From positions 5,230,501-5,294,500 of the forward strand of contig CM034388.1 in the NCBI GenBank assembly GCA_019925095.2: a DNA stretch of 64,000 nt. The letters run 5' to 3'. Below the pieces are notes generated by a model. The model saw nothing but the letters and a program-made list of their open reading frames with translations, was not told the DNA's origin and ran no database searches. Position 1 is the first letter of the stretch. Each line of letters opens with the position of its first letter. The translations under genes were made by a program, and so were the position numbers. Shown in pieces: positions 30,181 through 40,072 of the stretch. Source of the stretch: Dendrolimus kikuchii. Lineage: Eukaryota; Arthropoda; Insecta; Lepidoptera; Lasiocampidae.

Positions 30181-30674
30181 GATTCCACCTTTACCCGTAA
30201 TAATTCAATTATTTAACACTAAGTTCTCGTAACGCACTGCGGCGCGGTCGACTTCCTATTCGAAGATCAATTTCGATTAGCCGACTTCACTCTAACATCT
30301 GTACGGTGTACCTACCTTGTAAGTCTGAGTTTGTTAGATTTAATTTTAGAATGTGTCCCAAGGGTCCCACTCAAAAAAAGTTACAGGCATATTATATCTA
30401 ATAATATATAACAATAAATAATAATATATTTATTATATTATGTAGAATTAAAGAAACATGACTTTCAGATAAGAAACGTGAGAGGTCAATCAAAACAAGG
30501 GATTAATGTAGAGCTCTATATTTTAGGGTTCTGTGGCAGTTCAGATACAATGAAGTCAGTAGAGAAGAGGATTGTCAAATGTCTACTTTTTCTCATCTGG
30601 TTACAGATCTACAATAAATGTATTTAATAGAAAATATCCTATATCACAAATACTATTCAAACGGATTTTGTTTT
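30181..30674. other. Unassigned
   Basis: Near 30235, cgcactgcggcgcggtcgac resembles actgcagcgcggtcggctct at 18310, a shared repeat scrap. Otherwise nothing. Confidence 0.35.
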
Positions 30675-30765
30675 AACATTTTCGAAGTGAAACTTCTTTA
30701 GAGTTGCTGTGATTTGAAACTCGATGAAATGAAAACACGAACCGAAAAAATGACATTAACTAGTT
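30675..30765 (+). repeat. Repeat P fragment
   Basis: gaagtgaaacttctttagag and gatttgaaactcgatgaaa match the left end of repeat P at 34985 and, inverted, its minus-strand copy near 60290-60335. 30766-31392 beyond it shows nothing. Confidence 0.5.
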
Positions 30766-31392
30766 TTGGTAATTTTATATTGTTTGTATTCAATAATTTT
30801 AATTTGGTGACTTAGATCATTTAAGCCACTTAGACTCACTCACGCCGTCAGCCTTATGGGAACGTTCCGACGATCAAGTGACAGTGGTGTGAAACCAATT
30901 TTTTATCTATAACTTTCCCTTTACTAGTTAGTTCTACTTTTAATGGTATTTATTATATAATTATACTTTTAAGATAGTTTATAATTTATATATGTTTTGA
31001 TTGTTCTAAACATTATTAAAATGTATGTAAATTTAATAAATTCATATAAATAAGAATAAAGTCATTAACAAAATTAACTTTGTGTATTGTCATTGGTTCA
31101 TAGTAGTCGTACGTGTGCAAAGTTTAAAATTAAGCAGACGTGAAATCGGTGTTACATACAAGTGAAATTTGTAAAAGTGTGGGTCAAAACGAAATATAGA
31201 GACAAACATGACGAATACACCAAGTGTCTGTCCCAATTCTATACCATAAACTCAAAAAGTCATTTATTCGTAACTATGTTACACGTCAGGGTTATATATG
31301 TATTATTGCAAAATTTTCAGTTATTAAGATTCACAAAATTTGTCGTCAGTCTTTCTCTCTCTCTCTCTGTTCTTTCATCATATGCTAATTAA

Positions 31393-31770
31393 TTGGGCAG
31401 CGGCACAATATGTCTTTTCCTTCCACACTCATCCATTCTGACATACATCTTTTGTCTCATCACATATCACATATCATCATATCATCCTTCACACAATCCA
31501 TCCATTTTTTTTTATCTTTACATCTGTACCCATCCATCTTGTAGTTTAACATTATTTTTGTCTCGTGACTTTCATCCTTCCTCATTATATGCCCATACCA
31601 ACTTAGTCTTCTTCACCTCAATTTTTCAGTCACGGGTGCAACATTCAAACATCCCCCTTATATACTCATTTCTCACCTTCTCTATTCTTGTAACACCACA
31701 CATCCATCTCAACATTCTCATCTCAGCTGAGTGGAGACATTTGTGGTTTGTCGTCAATCTTTCTAATCCA
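31393..31770 (-). mobile_element. RTE-2: LINE C-terminal fragment
   Basis: The minus strand reads RMLRWMCGVTRIEKVRNEYI, then after frameshifts VWAYNEE and a WMDCVKDDM-like block, as in RTE-like ORF2 C-termini. Stops and frameshifts show decay. The plus-strand open frame of 126 codons is only the antisense of this. Confidence 0.65.
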
Positions 31771-31879
31771 TAAATTCCCTCAATATAGGTATAGGATAGG
31801 TAAATGCATTTAAACTGCCGAAAAGCGTGATTTTGTCCGGTCGTTTATTTAAATTATATATAGTCGGACCCATAACATG

Positions 31880-32268
31880 CGTTAGAATGTCAGATTTTTC
31901 CAATCCCCTCGGCAACGGTGCAATCCTATCTCTGGTCCGAGTCCGATGTGAATGTAATGCTTTGCATAAATGGCTTCATTGACCCTGACGTATAGGGCTA
32001 CTTGAAGTACTAATATAAAAGGTAAGGTGAGAATTCGTAACGTTTTGTAATGGGGTCTGGCTGATTCCCTATTAAGTAAACCCAGAATAGCACGCACAGC
32101 CCTTTTCTGCATGCGAAAGGCGCGCTCCCAGTCGGCAGCGCGCGCGCACAGCTCGGTACCGTATTGTAGAAATGAACCCACCATAGCAAAGTAGCATGAC
32201 CGAACTGCGTCAGTAGTTAACACGCGCGAGAATCTGCGCAGTGCGTACCACAAGGAGAAGAAGTACTT
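31880..32268 (-). mobile_element. LINE-E: jockey-type ORF2 C-terminal fragment
   Basis: Open for 123 codons on the minus strand: YALRRFSRVLTTDAVRSCYF, FLQYGTELCARAADWERAF, QKRAVRAILGLL and LRILTLPFILVLQVALYVR. These are the conserved blocks after the reverse-transcriptase domain in jockey/CR1-like insect LINEs. The RT catalytic part is missing. It abuts a LINE-D 3' end, so it is a truncated insertion. Confidence 0.75.
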
Positions 32269-32283
32269 TAAATATTGTAGAAT

Positions 32284-32420
32284 ATAATAGAATATACTTT
32301 ATTGTATATTGTACAAAAAGGCTACATAAAATCAAGAATATTAATATACAAGCATAATCGGCGGTCTTATCGCCCAGGGCGATTTCTTCCAGACAACCTT
32401 TGGATGGAGTATAGGTCAAC
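32284..32420 (-). mobile_element. LINE-D 3' end
   Basis: Minus strand: ggttgtctggaagaaatcgc, a gggcgat hairpin, aagaccgcc, then a cacaataaag-like motif and an AATAT/TAGAAT tail at 32284. Confidence 0.7.
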
Positions 32421-32693
32421 AAAAGTCGGTAGTTGCTAAACCAGCACTAGTACAATAATTTAGTTTATTAATCAATAAAAAGTAATATATAAGATAAGTT
32501 AATAATTATAAACAATAACACATAATTGTGTACCTACTACAATACACATTGTAGATAGAATATTTTGCTGAAATCGTAAAAATACCCTCTATTTTGTCAT
32601 TTGTTCAGTTCGACTCCCAAATGAGGCAAGCAACTTTTAAAAACACTTTTAATTCAGTAAAAAAAAATAAAAAAATGTTTCCATTGAGCAATA
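32421..32693. other. Unassigned
   Basis: AT-rich, nothing recognised. Confidence 0.5.
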
Positions 32694-32890
32694 TAACATA
32701 CATAACTTCACGCCAGTTCCCTTGCGGGGTAGGCACGAACAACAGAGCGCAATTCAGGCTTATTCTTACACACCTCACTTGCTTCTTTGACATTCATAAC
32801 TCTTCTCATGCACACTCGTCTGTTCTTAAGGCTCCTGACATCACCTTCTGCTAGTACACGATCAATTTGATCATGAAAGGTGTGTCGTAG
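32694..32890 (-). mobile_element. RTE-1 3' end
   Basis: Minus-strand copy from the HTFHDQIDRVLAEGDVRSL region to YPARELA and a tatg tail. The edge near 32885 turns into a gtgtgtgtgtgtc repeat. Confidence 0.8.
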
Positions 32891-32980
32891 TGTGTGTGTG
32901 TCGAGCAATATAACCCATTTAAAATATTTAAAGTACCTACTTGTCTATGGGCATGTTCCTATATCTTACTATTTATTTAC

Positions 32981-33535
32981 CTCCTGCCTTGCCTCTCTTT
33001 TCTTCCAACTGCTCCTAATTATTTAAGATCGGCACAATATCTCATTTTCTTCCATACCCTTCTATTCTGTACATACTTCCTATCCAATCCTGACATACGA
33101 CCTCTGTCACACCACAAATCATCATATCATCCTTCACACAATCCATCCATCTCTTTTTTGGTCTACCTTTACATTCATATTCATCAATCTTGTGTGTATA
33201 CGTATGTGTATATATGTAAATATATTTATTTATTTTGTTTTTGTACTTATATGTGCTATGTTTATTTATTCATCATTATTTATCAATTGCAACACCGTCA
33301 TTATTAAAAATCTATCAATCCCTGCCAAGGGTTGCCTGGAAGAGATAGCTTTTTAGCGATAAGGCCGCTTATTGTACTATCTACTATCTTTTTCTACTTC
33401 TGTTTGTTTATGCTTTGAGGTACAATAAAGAATTAAATAATATCTACTTAATCTTGCAGTTTAACATTCTTTTTGTGACGTGCCTTTTATCCCTCCTCAT
33501 TACATGCCCATGCCATCTCTTTACTTTTTTTATAT
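32981..33535 (-). mobile_element. RTE-2 copy inserted in MITE-N and split by LINE-D
   Basis: Minus-strand RTE-2 3' end. The WMDCVKDDM-like block and gtgccgatct tail lie at 32981-33192, and the WACNEE-like upstream block at 33450-33530. Between them is a LINE-D insertion. The copy is 5' truncated and frameshifted. Confidence 0.7.
33193..33449 (+). mobile_element. LINE-D 3' end inserted in RTE-2
   Basis: Contains gggttgcctggaagagatag, the gctttttagcgat hairpin, aaggccgc and tacaataaagaattaaat. Flanked by aatcttg at 33186-33192 and 33450-33456, a 7-bp target-site duplication. Confidence 0.75.
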
Positions 33536-33689
33536 TTTATTTACTTTCCTTAATATTGGTTAAATTTTCACATTACTTGTATGGAGCTTATATCAAATTT
33601 TCACTGAGATTAAGGCAAATGAACGGTCGGTAAGATACAGGAACCAGTTCTATGTGGTATAGCTTTGGGACACCCGCTAAAAGGGTTTA

Positions 33690-33905
33690 ATTTTGTCATT
33701 TATTATTAAAAATAGACTAAGTTCTAAATAATTTAATATAAACTACAATTGAACTATACTATAAATATAACTATACTTACAAAATAAAATAATCTATAAG
33801 TAAAAAATAGACTCCAAATCGGTGTCGGTGGGGAGGGTACCCAAAATGCTGGCCGCATTTCTACGCTGGATGGCAACGCTGTCATTTATGTACGGAATCC
33901 TAACA
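33690..33905 (-). mobile_element. LINE-M ORF C-terminus and 3' UTR
   Basis: The minus strand reads DSVAIQRRNAASILGTLPTD, then DLESIFYL and a stop, followed by AT-rich 3' UTR. Same motif as at 535-610 and 43555. Confidence 0.7.
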
Positions 33906-34742
33906 ATATAAAAATATCATATTTATTGTCCATTCACACTTGTTATCATTAGTTCAGTCTGGATGAAATTAAACAGTCTATTAAACGCGCCCATAGTTAA
34001 TATACATGGATAATTATACGTAAATAAGACTATTTAAAAAATGTTTAAGTGTTATTAATAAAACATTAATAACTTAAATAAATATAAACTAAATTACTAG
34101 TAAATTTTCAAGTGACAACAAAAATCAGAATTTCTTGATTAAGAAACGTAAGTATCAACTACTAGTACATTATATATTTATTGATATCAAAGTATACAAT
34201 ATACATAAATGCAAATACATAATACAATATACATACTAGATATAATTTTAGTCTTTAAGTTCATGTTTGTATTGGTGTACAATAAAGACAAAACCAGATC
34301 TTAACAAAATAAAGTAAACTTAAACCAGAGTACCTAAAGGGACTGCTTAGGCAAACCCGTGTTACGAATATGACATGTATAAAAAAGTGGAGCTTTATAC
34401 TATGTCTTACAGCTACCAGCATATCTAAACAGGTCTTGTGTCAATTTCAGAACAAGATTCTCCAAAAGTGACCACATTAGTCCCCTTGATACACATATGC
34501 ATTAGTTAAGAAGCGAGTTACATGTGAAACTGAAGAGCTAATCTCTTATTTGGACCGAAAGTCGATTAAGTAGAAAAATAGAAGCAGTTTCTATTTTTAC
34601 GCCGAGTTAAGATGAAGAGTTCCGAGCGTCTCCCTCATTCCGATAACTAAAAGAATAGGCAGGAGAGCTTAGTACTTTGCAAAGACCAGATTTATATATT
34701 TTGCATTATTAGTTAATAGCTAGTTAATATGTTTTAAGATTG
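33906..34742. other. Intergenic, nothing recognised
   Basis: AT-rich with scattered ATACAT runs at 34190-34230. No supported gene. Confidence 0.5.
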
Positions 34743-34860
34743 ACAACCACTATCCGATTTCTATACATGTTATGTGATTGAACGTTCATTTGCCAAAAAT
34801 GTCGAAATTCAACCAATGGTAGGGCAAGTGAATCAATAGTAAGATGTAGGAACAGGCCAT
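34743..34860 (-). mobile_element. MITE-N copy, minus strand
   Basis: On the minus strand: ggcctgttcctacatcttac, then ttcacttgccctaccattgg and gcaaatgaacgttcaatcac, the same order as 54903-55043. Confidence 0.65.
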
Positions 34861-35078
34861 ATACCAACAGAATGAAAAACTGATATTTAAGCTTAACACG
34901 CCAGTAGACCGTGTGTGGACACAGCTTGCTATCTATATTTTAGTGCCAAAACTTGCTTCTTAAGTAATCTAAGTCAAGCCTTTACCTTTTTGAAGTGAAA
35001 CTTCTTTAGAATCGTTGTGGTTTGAAACTCGATGAAACGATAAAACGACACTAAAAAAAGATAAATACATAAATTTAT

Positions 35079-35942
35079 TTAATTGTTGCATTAAATGAAT
35101 GTATCTATTGTTCGTATATATATTTATAATATCATCGTATATCTAATTATATATGTATATCTGTATGTATATATGTATATCTGTATATATAAGTATATAG
35201 TACTTTATTTATATTTTATTTTATTTTTTTGTAATACACCACCAAACATCTTATATTGAAATCTCGTTTAAAATCTCTTTAGACACCGGGTTGTCTGGAA
35301 GAGATCGCTATAAGCGATAAGGCCGCCCATTGTTCTAATGCAAATGTATCCATATCAATTGTCTAGATTAAGTTTCTGGGCTCAGCCAGAAGGCCCAGCT
35401 CGCCATACACAACGCGGTGCTGGTACCTACGCTCACGTATGGAAGCGAGAGTTGGGTATGGAAGAGAGAGCATGAAAGTAGAGTAAACGCGGTTGAGATG
35501 CGAGCACTGCGCAAAATCTGCGGAGTGACACTCGCGGACCGCGTTCGTAATACCGAAGTAAGAAAGAGAGTTGGTCTGAAAGAGAGTGTCGGGGTGAAGG
35601 TAAGGAAAGGAATGCTCCGGTGGTTCGGGCATGTGGAAAGAATGCATGATGAAAGAATGACTAAACAGATATACAATGTAAAAGTGGATGGATGCAGAAG
35701 TCGTGGAAGGCCACGACACACCTTCCATGATCAAATTGATCGTGTGTTAGCGGAGGGTGATGTCAGGAGCCTTAAGAACAGACGAGTGTGCATGACAAGA
35801 GTTATGAATGTCAAAGAAGCAAGTGAGGTGTGTAAGAATGGGCCTAAATGGCGCTCTGTTGTTCGTGCCTACCCCGCAAGGGAACTGGCGTGAAGTTATG
35901 TATGTAAGTTTATGGTGAACAATAAATAGTTTTCATTCATTC
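35079..35942 (+). mobile_element. LINE-D copy inserted in repeat P and split by RTE-1
   Basis: The 3' end hairpin block ggttgtctggaagagatcgc lies at 35290, and the tail part ggtgaacaataaatag with a TTCA repeat at 35914-35942. RTE-1 lies between. A tatatatgtatatctgt microsatellite-like run covers 35115-35200. Confidence 0.7.
35376..35904 (+). mobile_element. RTE-1: 5'-truncated copy with ~165 codons of ORF2 C-terminus
   Basis: The frame from about 35400 is open to the stop at 35893: QLAIHNAVLVPTLTYGSESW, EMRALRKICGVTLADRVRN, GMLRWFGHVERM, GRPRHTFHDQIDRVL, YPARELA, with the early part slightly changed. It carries a five-codon extra segment (MHDER) in GHVERM-TKQ absent from the 46.3 and 56.8 kb copies. 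Flanked by taagttt at 35369-35375 and 35905-35911. It contains no RT catalytic domain. Confidence 0.85.
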
Positions 35943-36204
35943 AAATTTATAAGACTACGCCGGAAAGAGAATGAGATACGAGTTTTACATTGTGCAGCAT
36001 AGATTAGAGAGTCAATAAGACCGATGATTAAACATAGGTAATTTGGACCGAAATAAAACTGATAATAATATTTTTTTGTTGAATGGTACTTAAGAAGTTT
36101 ATTTTGAATTATAATATGTTTACGGATGTAGGCTAAAGCAATTATATTTATATTAATAGAAGTTAGAGAAGCAATATCAGTGAGTATATTTTCGGACAGG
36201 TAGT

Positions 36205-36832
36205 CTGAAGTGGTAATAGAATGGCTAGCGCACGCGTCCTGATCTCAAAGGGCGCGGGTTCGATCTTGGCCGGAACGTATGCACCACTTAGACAGTTTTC
36301 TGGCCTAATGTGGATATTCTTACAATTACCACGTGCTAACAACGGTAAAGGAAAACATGTGATGCAACCTGCACATCGAGATAACTGATATGTCAAACCT
36401 GCCAAGCTACCTTTTATTTTTTAATTTTTTTATTGCAGGAGTTCAGCACACAGGCAGACGGCCCACTTGGTGGAAAGCGGTTACCATCGCCTATGGACAT
36501 TTACAACACCAAAGGTGCTACAAATGCGCTGCTGCTCTCTTAAAGGAGACTGGAACCTGGTCACTAATGCTGGAACACAACACAAGGTTATTATGGCGGC
36601 ATACTCTAGACCAGGGGTGGTCGCCATCCAGTCGAGCAAATACTCTACCACCTGGCTGTGGGTTGTTTAGTCGCCTCTTACGACAGGCTGCCGGGCCGCA
36701 GGAAATTGTATTCTTTCTCCGTTCCTGCACGGATAATACCTTGGACAAGAGAGGCGGGTATACTGTCCGTTTCCCTATAATAGGAGGCCCGAGCCCAGCA
36801 GTGGGACATTTATAGGCTGTTATTATATATAC
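36205..36832 (+). mobile_element. SINE-C copy split by SINE-A
   Basis: Head gtggtaatagaatggctagc with the B-box gggttcgatct, then gcaccacttagacag and ccacgtgctaacaacgg up to 36413. The remainder (ttggacaagagaggcggg ... cagtgggacatttatagg) follows the SINE-A from 36737. It lines up with the intact copy at 39779. Confidence 0.8.
36414..36736 (-). mobile_element. SINE-A copy inserted in SINE-C
   Basis: Full-length minus-strand copy with its A-rich tail on the left. TACCTT at 36408-36413 and 36737-36742 is a 6-bp target-site duplication. This fixes the element's 5' end as ttatccgtgcagg. Confidence 0.9.
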
Positions 36833-36879
36833 TCTCTGAAATTTCACTTTTACTGCGTGTAAACATCACAAAAATACAC

Positions 36880-36975
36880 ATTTTTTTTTATTGCGAAGCT
36901 AGCAATCAGACGGACGGCGGCTAACTTTATGGAAAGTGGTTGTCGTCGCCTATGCCTTCCCAGTCTTTAGGAGGG
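36880..36975 (-). repeat. Diverged relative of the SINE-A 3' end
   Basis: tttttttattgcgaagctagcaatcagacggacggc, tttatggaaagtggt and cgtcgcctatg parallel the SINE-A tail but differ throughout. It may be a LINE 3' end that shares this tail. A purine-rich run (aggagggataaagggtg) follows to 37140, then 37140-37443 is unassigned. Confidence 0.4.
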
Positions 36976-37443
36976 AGTGGGGGGATGGAATAGGAGGGAT
37001 AAAGGGTGTGCAATAGGAGAGGTGGCATAGAGGGGTCAGACAAGAGGAATGGGGTAGAAAAGATGCAATAGTAGAATCGAATAGGCAAAGGACAGAGAAG
37101 ATTCTACCCACTCAGGTGGAAGGAGGAAGTTAGGGGGAGCCATCGGAGCTCTCAATTGTCGTACAAAATATAGCTCAAGGCTAACCGTTTTACGCTAATA
37201 TGCTGTGAGAGCGTATTATCTTTCACACCGATCTGATATTGATTCCAGCATAAATCTACCCTATCAAAAGCTTTGTATTGTACCAATAATCCATATATAT
37301 AAGCGAATTTTAAATAAATTAATATGTATTAATGTCTATACCGCCGCTGTCTTCCCTTCTTAATTTTTATTTTGAAAACCCTCTATCTATAACACCACCC
37401 TAATTTTGTACTTTTTGAATGACACACTTTCATATACAGACAG

Positions 37444-37853
37444 ACAGGGTTGACAGATGTGTTCGAAAAAAAAACCGGACAAGTTTTTAATATTTTTTTA
37501 TTAAAATATTAATTTACTGAAATTTAACTTTTTACTTGCTAAATTTGCGTCGAATGCTAAGAGCAAACATACTTTTTCATATATTTAATACATAATGCCG
37601 GTGCATTTAATAACGTTTTATTGACTGGGATGGCATCTTTGAATTCAGTGCAACTAGCAGCTATATTAAAGAAAACGCACAATTCACTTTTTACAGTATT
37701 TACGGTGAGATACGAACAGAATTCGCTAGATAATTAACGAATTTGCATTAAAACCTGACAATTTTTGTCCGGGATAACAAGTATTTTTTTGACCGGTTGA
37801 ACATAAAGAAAACCGTACTGTCCGGTAGGAAATCGGAGATCTGGCAACTCTAT
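37444..37853. mobile_element. MITE-like element with imperfect ~30-bp inverted ends
   Basis: The left end ttgacagatgtgttcg...aaaccggac pairs with the right end gtccggtagg...gagatctggcaact when inverted, with several mismatches. The ~410 bp body is AT-rich and non-coding. No clear target duplication. Confidence 0.45.
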
Positions 37854-38394
37854 ACACAGAGATGGTCCGTCTTACCTATACCCTCCATAAGTTATCTCCT
37901 TTGACACTTTCAAGGGGTCCATGCAATATCCTGTATGGCAATCTGCCTGGCCGTCCGCCGCATAATGCAGGTTTGTGAATGTTGTTGCAGCCTAAATTAC
38001 GTCCTATGATACCAAGCAGGGTGCCTCTTAAGTCCTTCAAACTCCGCCCAGCACATGACTGCCATGCAGGATAGTGAATGGGCTCTTTACATAAGTTGTC
38101 AAAGTATATTTCCGAACTACCCACAATTTGGATTTTTTTGTTATTAATCTAGTAGAAACACTACGCCGACAGTCGTATGTAATGTTTACAATGTACAAGA
38201 ATATTTTATTTAATTAGTTTAATTGTGATAGTTTTTATAAATTTCTGTATACCTGATTGTGTCACAAAGTGTAAATTACGCGTTCAGTTATAAAAACAAA
38301 ATTATTTACAGTTATAATTGTTAATATATTAGAGTCCAAATTGATAATAAGTCAATTTCCAGATGCTGTAGACTGCACTTCTTTATTGTTACAG
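37854..38394. other. Unassigned, one unexplained ORF
   Basis: The minus-strand ORF 37876-38124 (82 codons, ending PLESVKGDNLWRV) has mixed, protein-like composition but no domain I recognise. Its end overlaps the tatggagggtataggtaag motif shared with the MITE at 24435. Confidence 0.25.
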
Positions 38395-38506
38395 GTCATC
38401 AGTCATAGTGGTGTCAAGTGATTTTAAAGTGTAACTTTTGATTTAAATTATTATAATTATTTAAGTGTGAAGAAAGGATTAAACAAGAAGATGCTGAGTT
38501 TTAATC
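38395..38506 (+). other. Possible first coding exon of an unidentified gene
   Basis: cttctttattgttacag|gtcatc is a good acceptor. 97 bases later ATGCTGAGTTTTAATC is followed by the strong donor gtaagt at 38507, which would encode MLSFN plus one base. No following exon was identified in the window, so this is only splice-signal evidence. Confidence 0.18.
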
Positions 38507-38593
38507 GTAAGTAATCTAATTTAAATCTATTGTATAATAAATTTGTAAATGAATCGAGTACGTGCAATGAATTAGAAAAACAAATTAAAAAAA

Positions 38594-38804
38594 TCTTATA
38601 ATATATATAAATTACGTGTCACGTTGTTTGTTCGCGATGGACTCCTAAACTACTTGACCGATTTTAATCAAATTTGCACACCGTGTCCAGTTTGATCCGA
38701 CTTGAAAGATACGATAGCTTACATTTGGACCCGGTAGGTGGCGCTGGAATCGGGTTCTAAATTTTATTTCTTCACGGCAGAACAACGTCTGCCGGGACAG
38801 CTAG
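38594..38804 (+). mobile_element. Non-autonomous Helitron H3
   Basis: Begins TCTTATAATATATATAAATT after an A and ends gtctgccgggacagCTAG before a T. A cggcag...ctgccg hairpin sits about 10 bp before the CTAG terminus, as in Helitron 3' ends. Interior gactcctaaactacttgacc is characteristic of lepidopteran families, from memory. Confidence 0.75.
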
Positions 38805-38814
38805 TATATATATA

Positions 38815-39005
38815 TATGTATATATAAGTCAAATTCAAATTCAAAAGTTTTTATTCAAACTAAGTTCCACTGGAGAACACTTTTTGAAGGTCATACATAT
38901 ATAAGTTAAAATTTAATTTTACTTCCTATTCTATGTACACCGCTTCGCAACGTGTTATTGCTGTTAAGGAGAAGAAGCGGCAAGAAACTCCAACACGTAG
39001 CTAAA
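38815..39005 (-). repeat. LINE-L 3'-end-like repeat, minus strand
   Basis: attcaaattcaaaagttttt tail, then gaaggtcatacatatataag and caccgcttcgcaacgtgtta, the inverse of 2050 and 2530. Confidence 0.5.
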
Positions 39006-39114
39006 TATTGTTTTTCTTTATATTTCATGTTCTACTTATATCTCAATATAAGACCAAGACACAATAAAAGGAAAGAAAAATATTATTATAGTTATAATAA
39101 TGACATGACGTACT

Positions 39115-39317
39115 AAAATGTATATCAGACGCTAATTCGGGCCAGCAGATATCGAAAATGTAATTCTTACGATTTTTGTCTGCTTTTCTATTAGAGCATC
39201 ATGTGAACTACTAAACAGATTTAAATGATACTCGACACAGTTTTAACTTATTTCCGGGTTAAAACGTAATATATTTATTATTTCGGTAAATGGTGCCATT
39301 TCTTTAGGATAGACTAA
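39115..39317 (+). repeat. Repeat K (Helitron-interior-like)
   Basis: cgctaattcgggccagcaga, a ttttgtctgcttttctatta segment and aactactaaacagatttaaatg match 7905-8125. It directly precedes a Helitron H1 copy. Confidence 0.4.
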
Positions 39318-39543
39318 TCTTATACTAATATATAAAGCTGAAGAGTTTGTTTGTTTGAACGCGCTAATCTCAGGAACTACCGGTCTGATTTGAAAAATTC
39401 TTTCAATGTTGGATAGCCCATTTATCGAGGCTATAGGTTATATATCATCACGCTAAGACCAATAGGAGTGGAGCACGAATGAAGAATGTTTAAAAAACGG
39501 GGGGTTTTGAAAACAAATTCCACGACGTCGCGGGCACAGCTAG
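39318..39543 (+). mobile_element. Non-autonomous Helitron H1
   Basis: Starts TCTTATACTAATATATAAAGC after A and ends cgcgggcacagCTAG before T. Very similar to 7603-7838 with small internal deletions. Confidence 0.8.
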
Positions 39544-39778
39544 TATACCGATAAAAATGGCGCTGCAGTCCCGTTTTTTTTTAAAGAAAGAAAGAAATTA
39601 TTTATTTGTAAAGTAACACACACAGAACATCGTATAACAAAAAGTATGTTGCAATTTGCAAAATGAGGTTGGCACCATCGAAGAATAGCATCCTTTTTCA
39701 TGGTTGGTACTCAGTATTTTGCCGTACCGAAACATAGGCCAACACCACAGTGATTTTCAGTGCCCACATCCTAAATAA

Positions 39779-40072
39779 ATCGTGGTAGCGTAATGGCTAG
39801 CGTACGCGTCCCAAACTCAAAGGCCGCGGGTTCAATCCTGGCCGGAACGCATGCACCACTTAGGCAATTTTCTGTCCTAATGTGCATATTGTTACATTTA
39901 CCACGTGCTAATAACGGTGAAGGAAAACATCGTGATGCAATCTGCACATCAAGATGACCGATGTGTCAAACGTGCCAAGCCGCCTTGGACAAGCGTGGCG
40001 GGTACACTGTCCGTTCCCGGAGGTGAGTGTGAGGCCCGAGCCCTATCAGTGGGACATTTATGGGTTGTTATT
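39779..40072 (+). mobile_element. SINE-C: intact tRNA-derived SINE
   Basis: The A-box-like TAGCGTAATGG at 39786-39796 fits the TRGYNNARNGG consensus exactly. The B-box-like GGTTCAATCC at 39829-39838 follows after 32 bp, typical tRNA spacing. The body runs to gtgggacatttatgggttg with a TTATTAAATA tail. Reference copy for 7292 (minus) and 36205 (plus). Confidence 0.8.

Larger units (their letters stand above)
32945..33650 (+). mobile_element. MITE-N copy split by nested retroelements
   Basis: The left end (gcatgttcctatatcttact, 32951) and right part (33545-33650, ending cggtaagatacaggaacca) match the uninterrupted 141-bp copy at 54903-55043 and the inverted one at 34743. The ~555 bp in between is RTE-2, flanked by a 9-bp duplication tttatttac at 32972-32980 and 33536-33544. 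Confidence 0.7.
34985..36115 (+). repeat. Repeat P split by nested LINEs
   Basis: The left part 34985-35078 and right part 35943-36115 match, end to end, the uninterrupted minus-strand copy at 60030-60340 (right-part landmarks agaatgagatacgag, agattagagagtca, gattaaacataggt). The LINE-D insertion is flanked by aaatttat at 35071-35078 and 35943-35950. The identity of repeat P is unknown. Confidence 0.65.

Noticed and set aside
31393..31773. Plus-strand ORF of 126 codons rich in Ser, Leu and Phe
   Set aside because: Antisense of an RTE-2 LINE fragment.
32894..33307. Plus-strand ORF of 137 codons with hydrophobic stretches
   Set aside because: Crosses MITE-N, antisense RTE-2 and LINE-D, so it is an accidental open frame through three insertions.
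35363..35734. Minus-strand ORFs of 117-206 codons at 35.4 and 46.2-46.9 kb
   Set aside because: They are antisense shadows of the RTE-1 ORF2 C-terminal domain, whose plus-strand reading matches LINE motifs.
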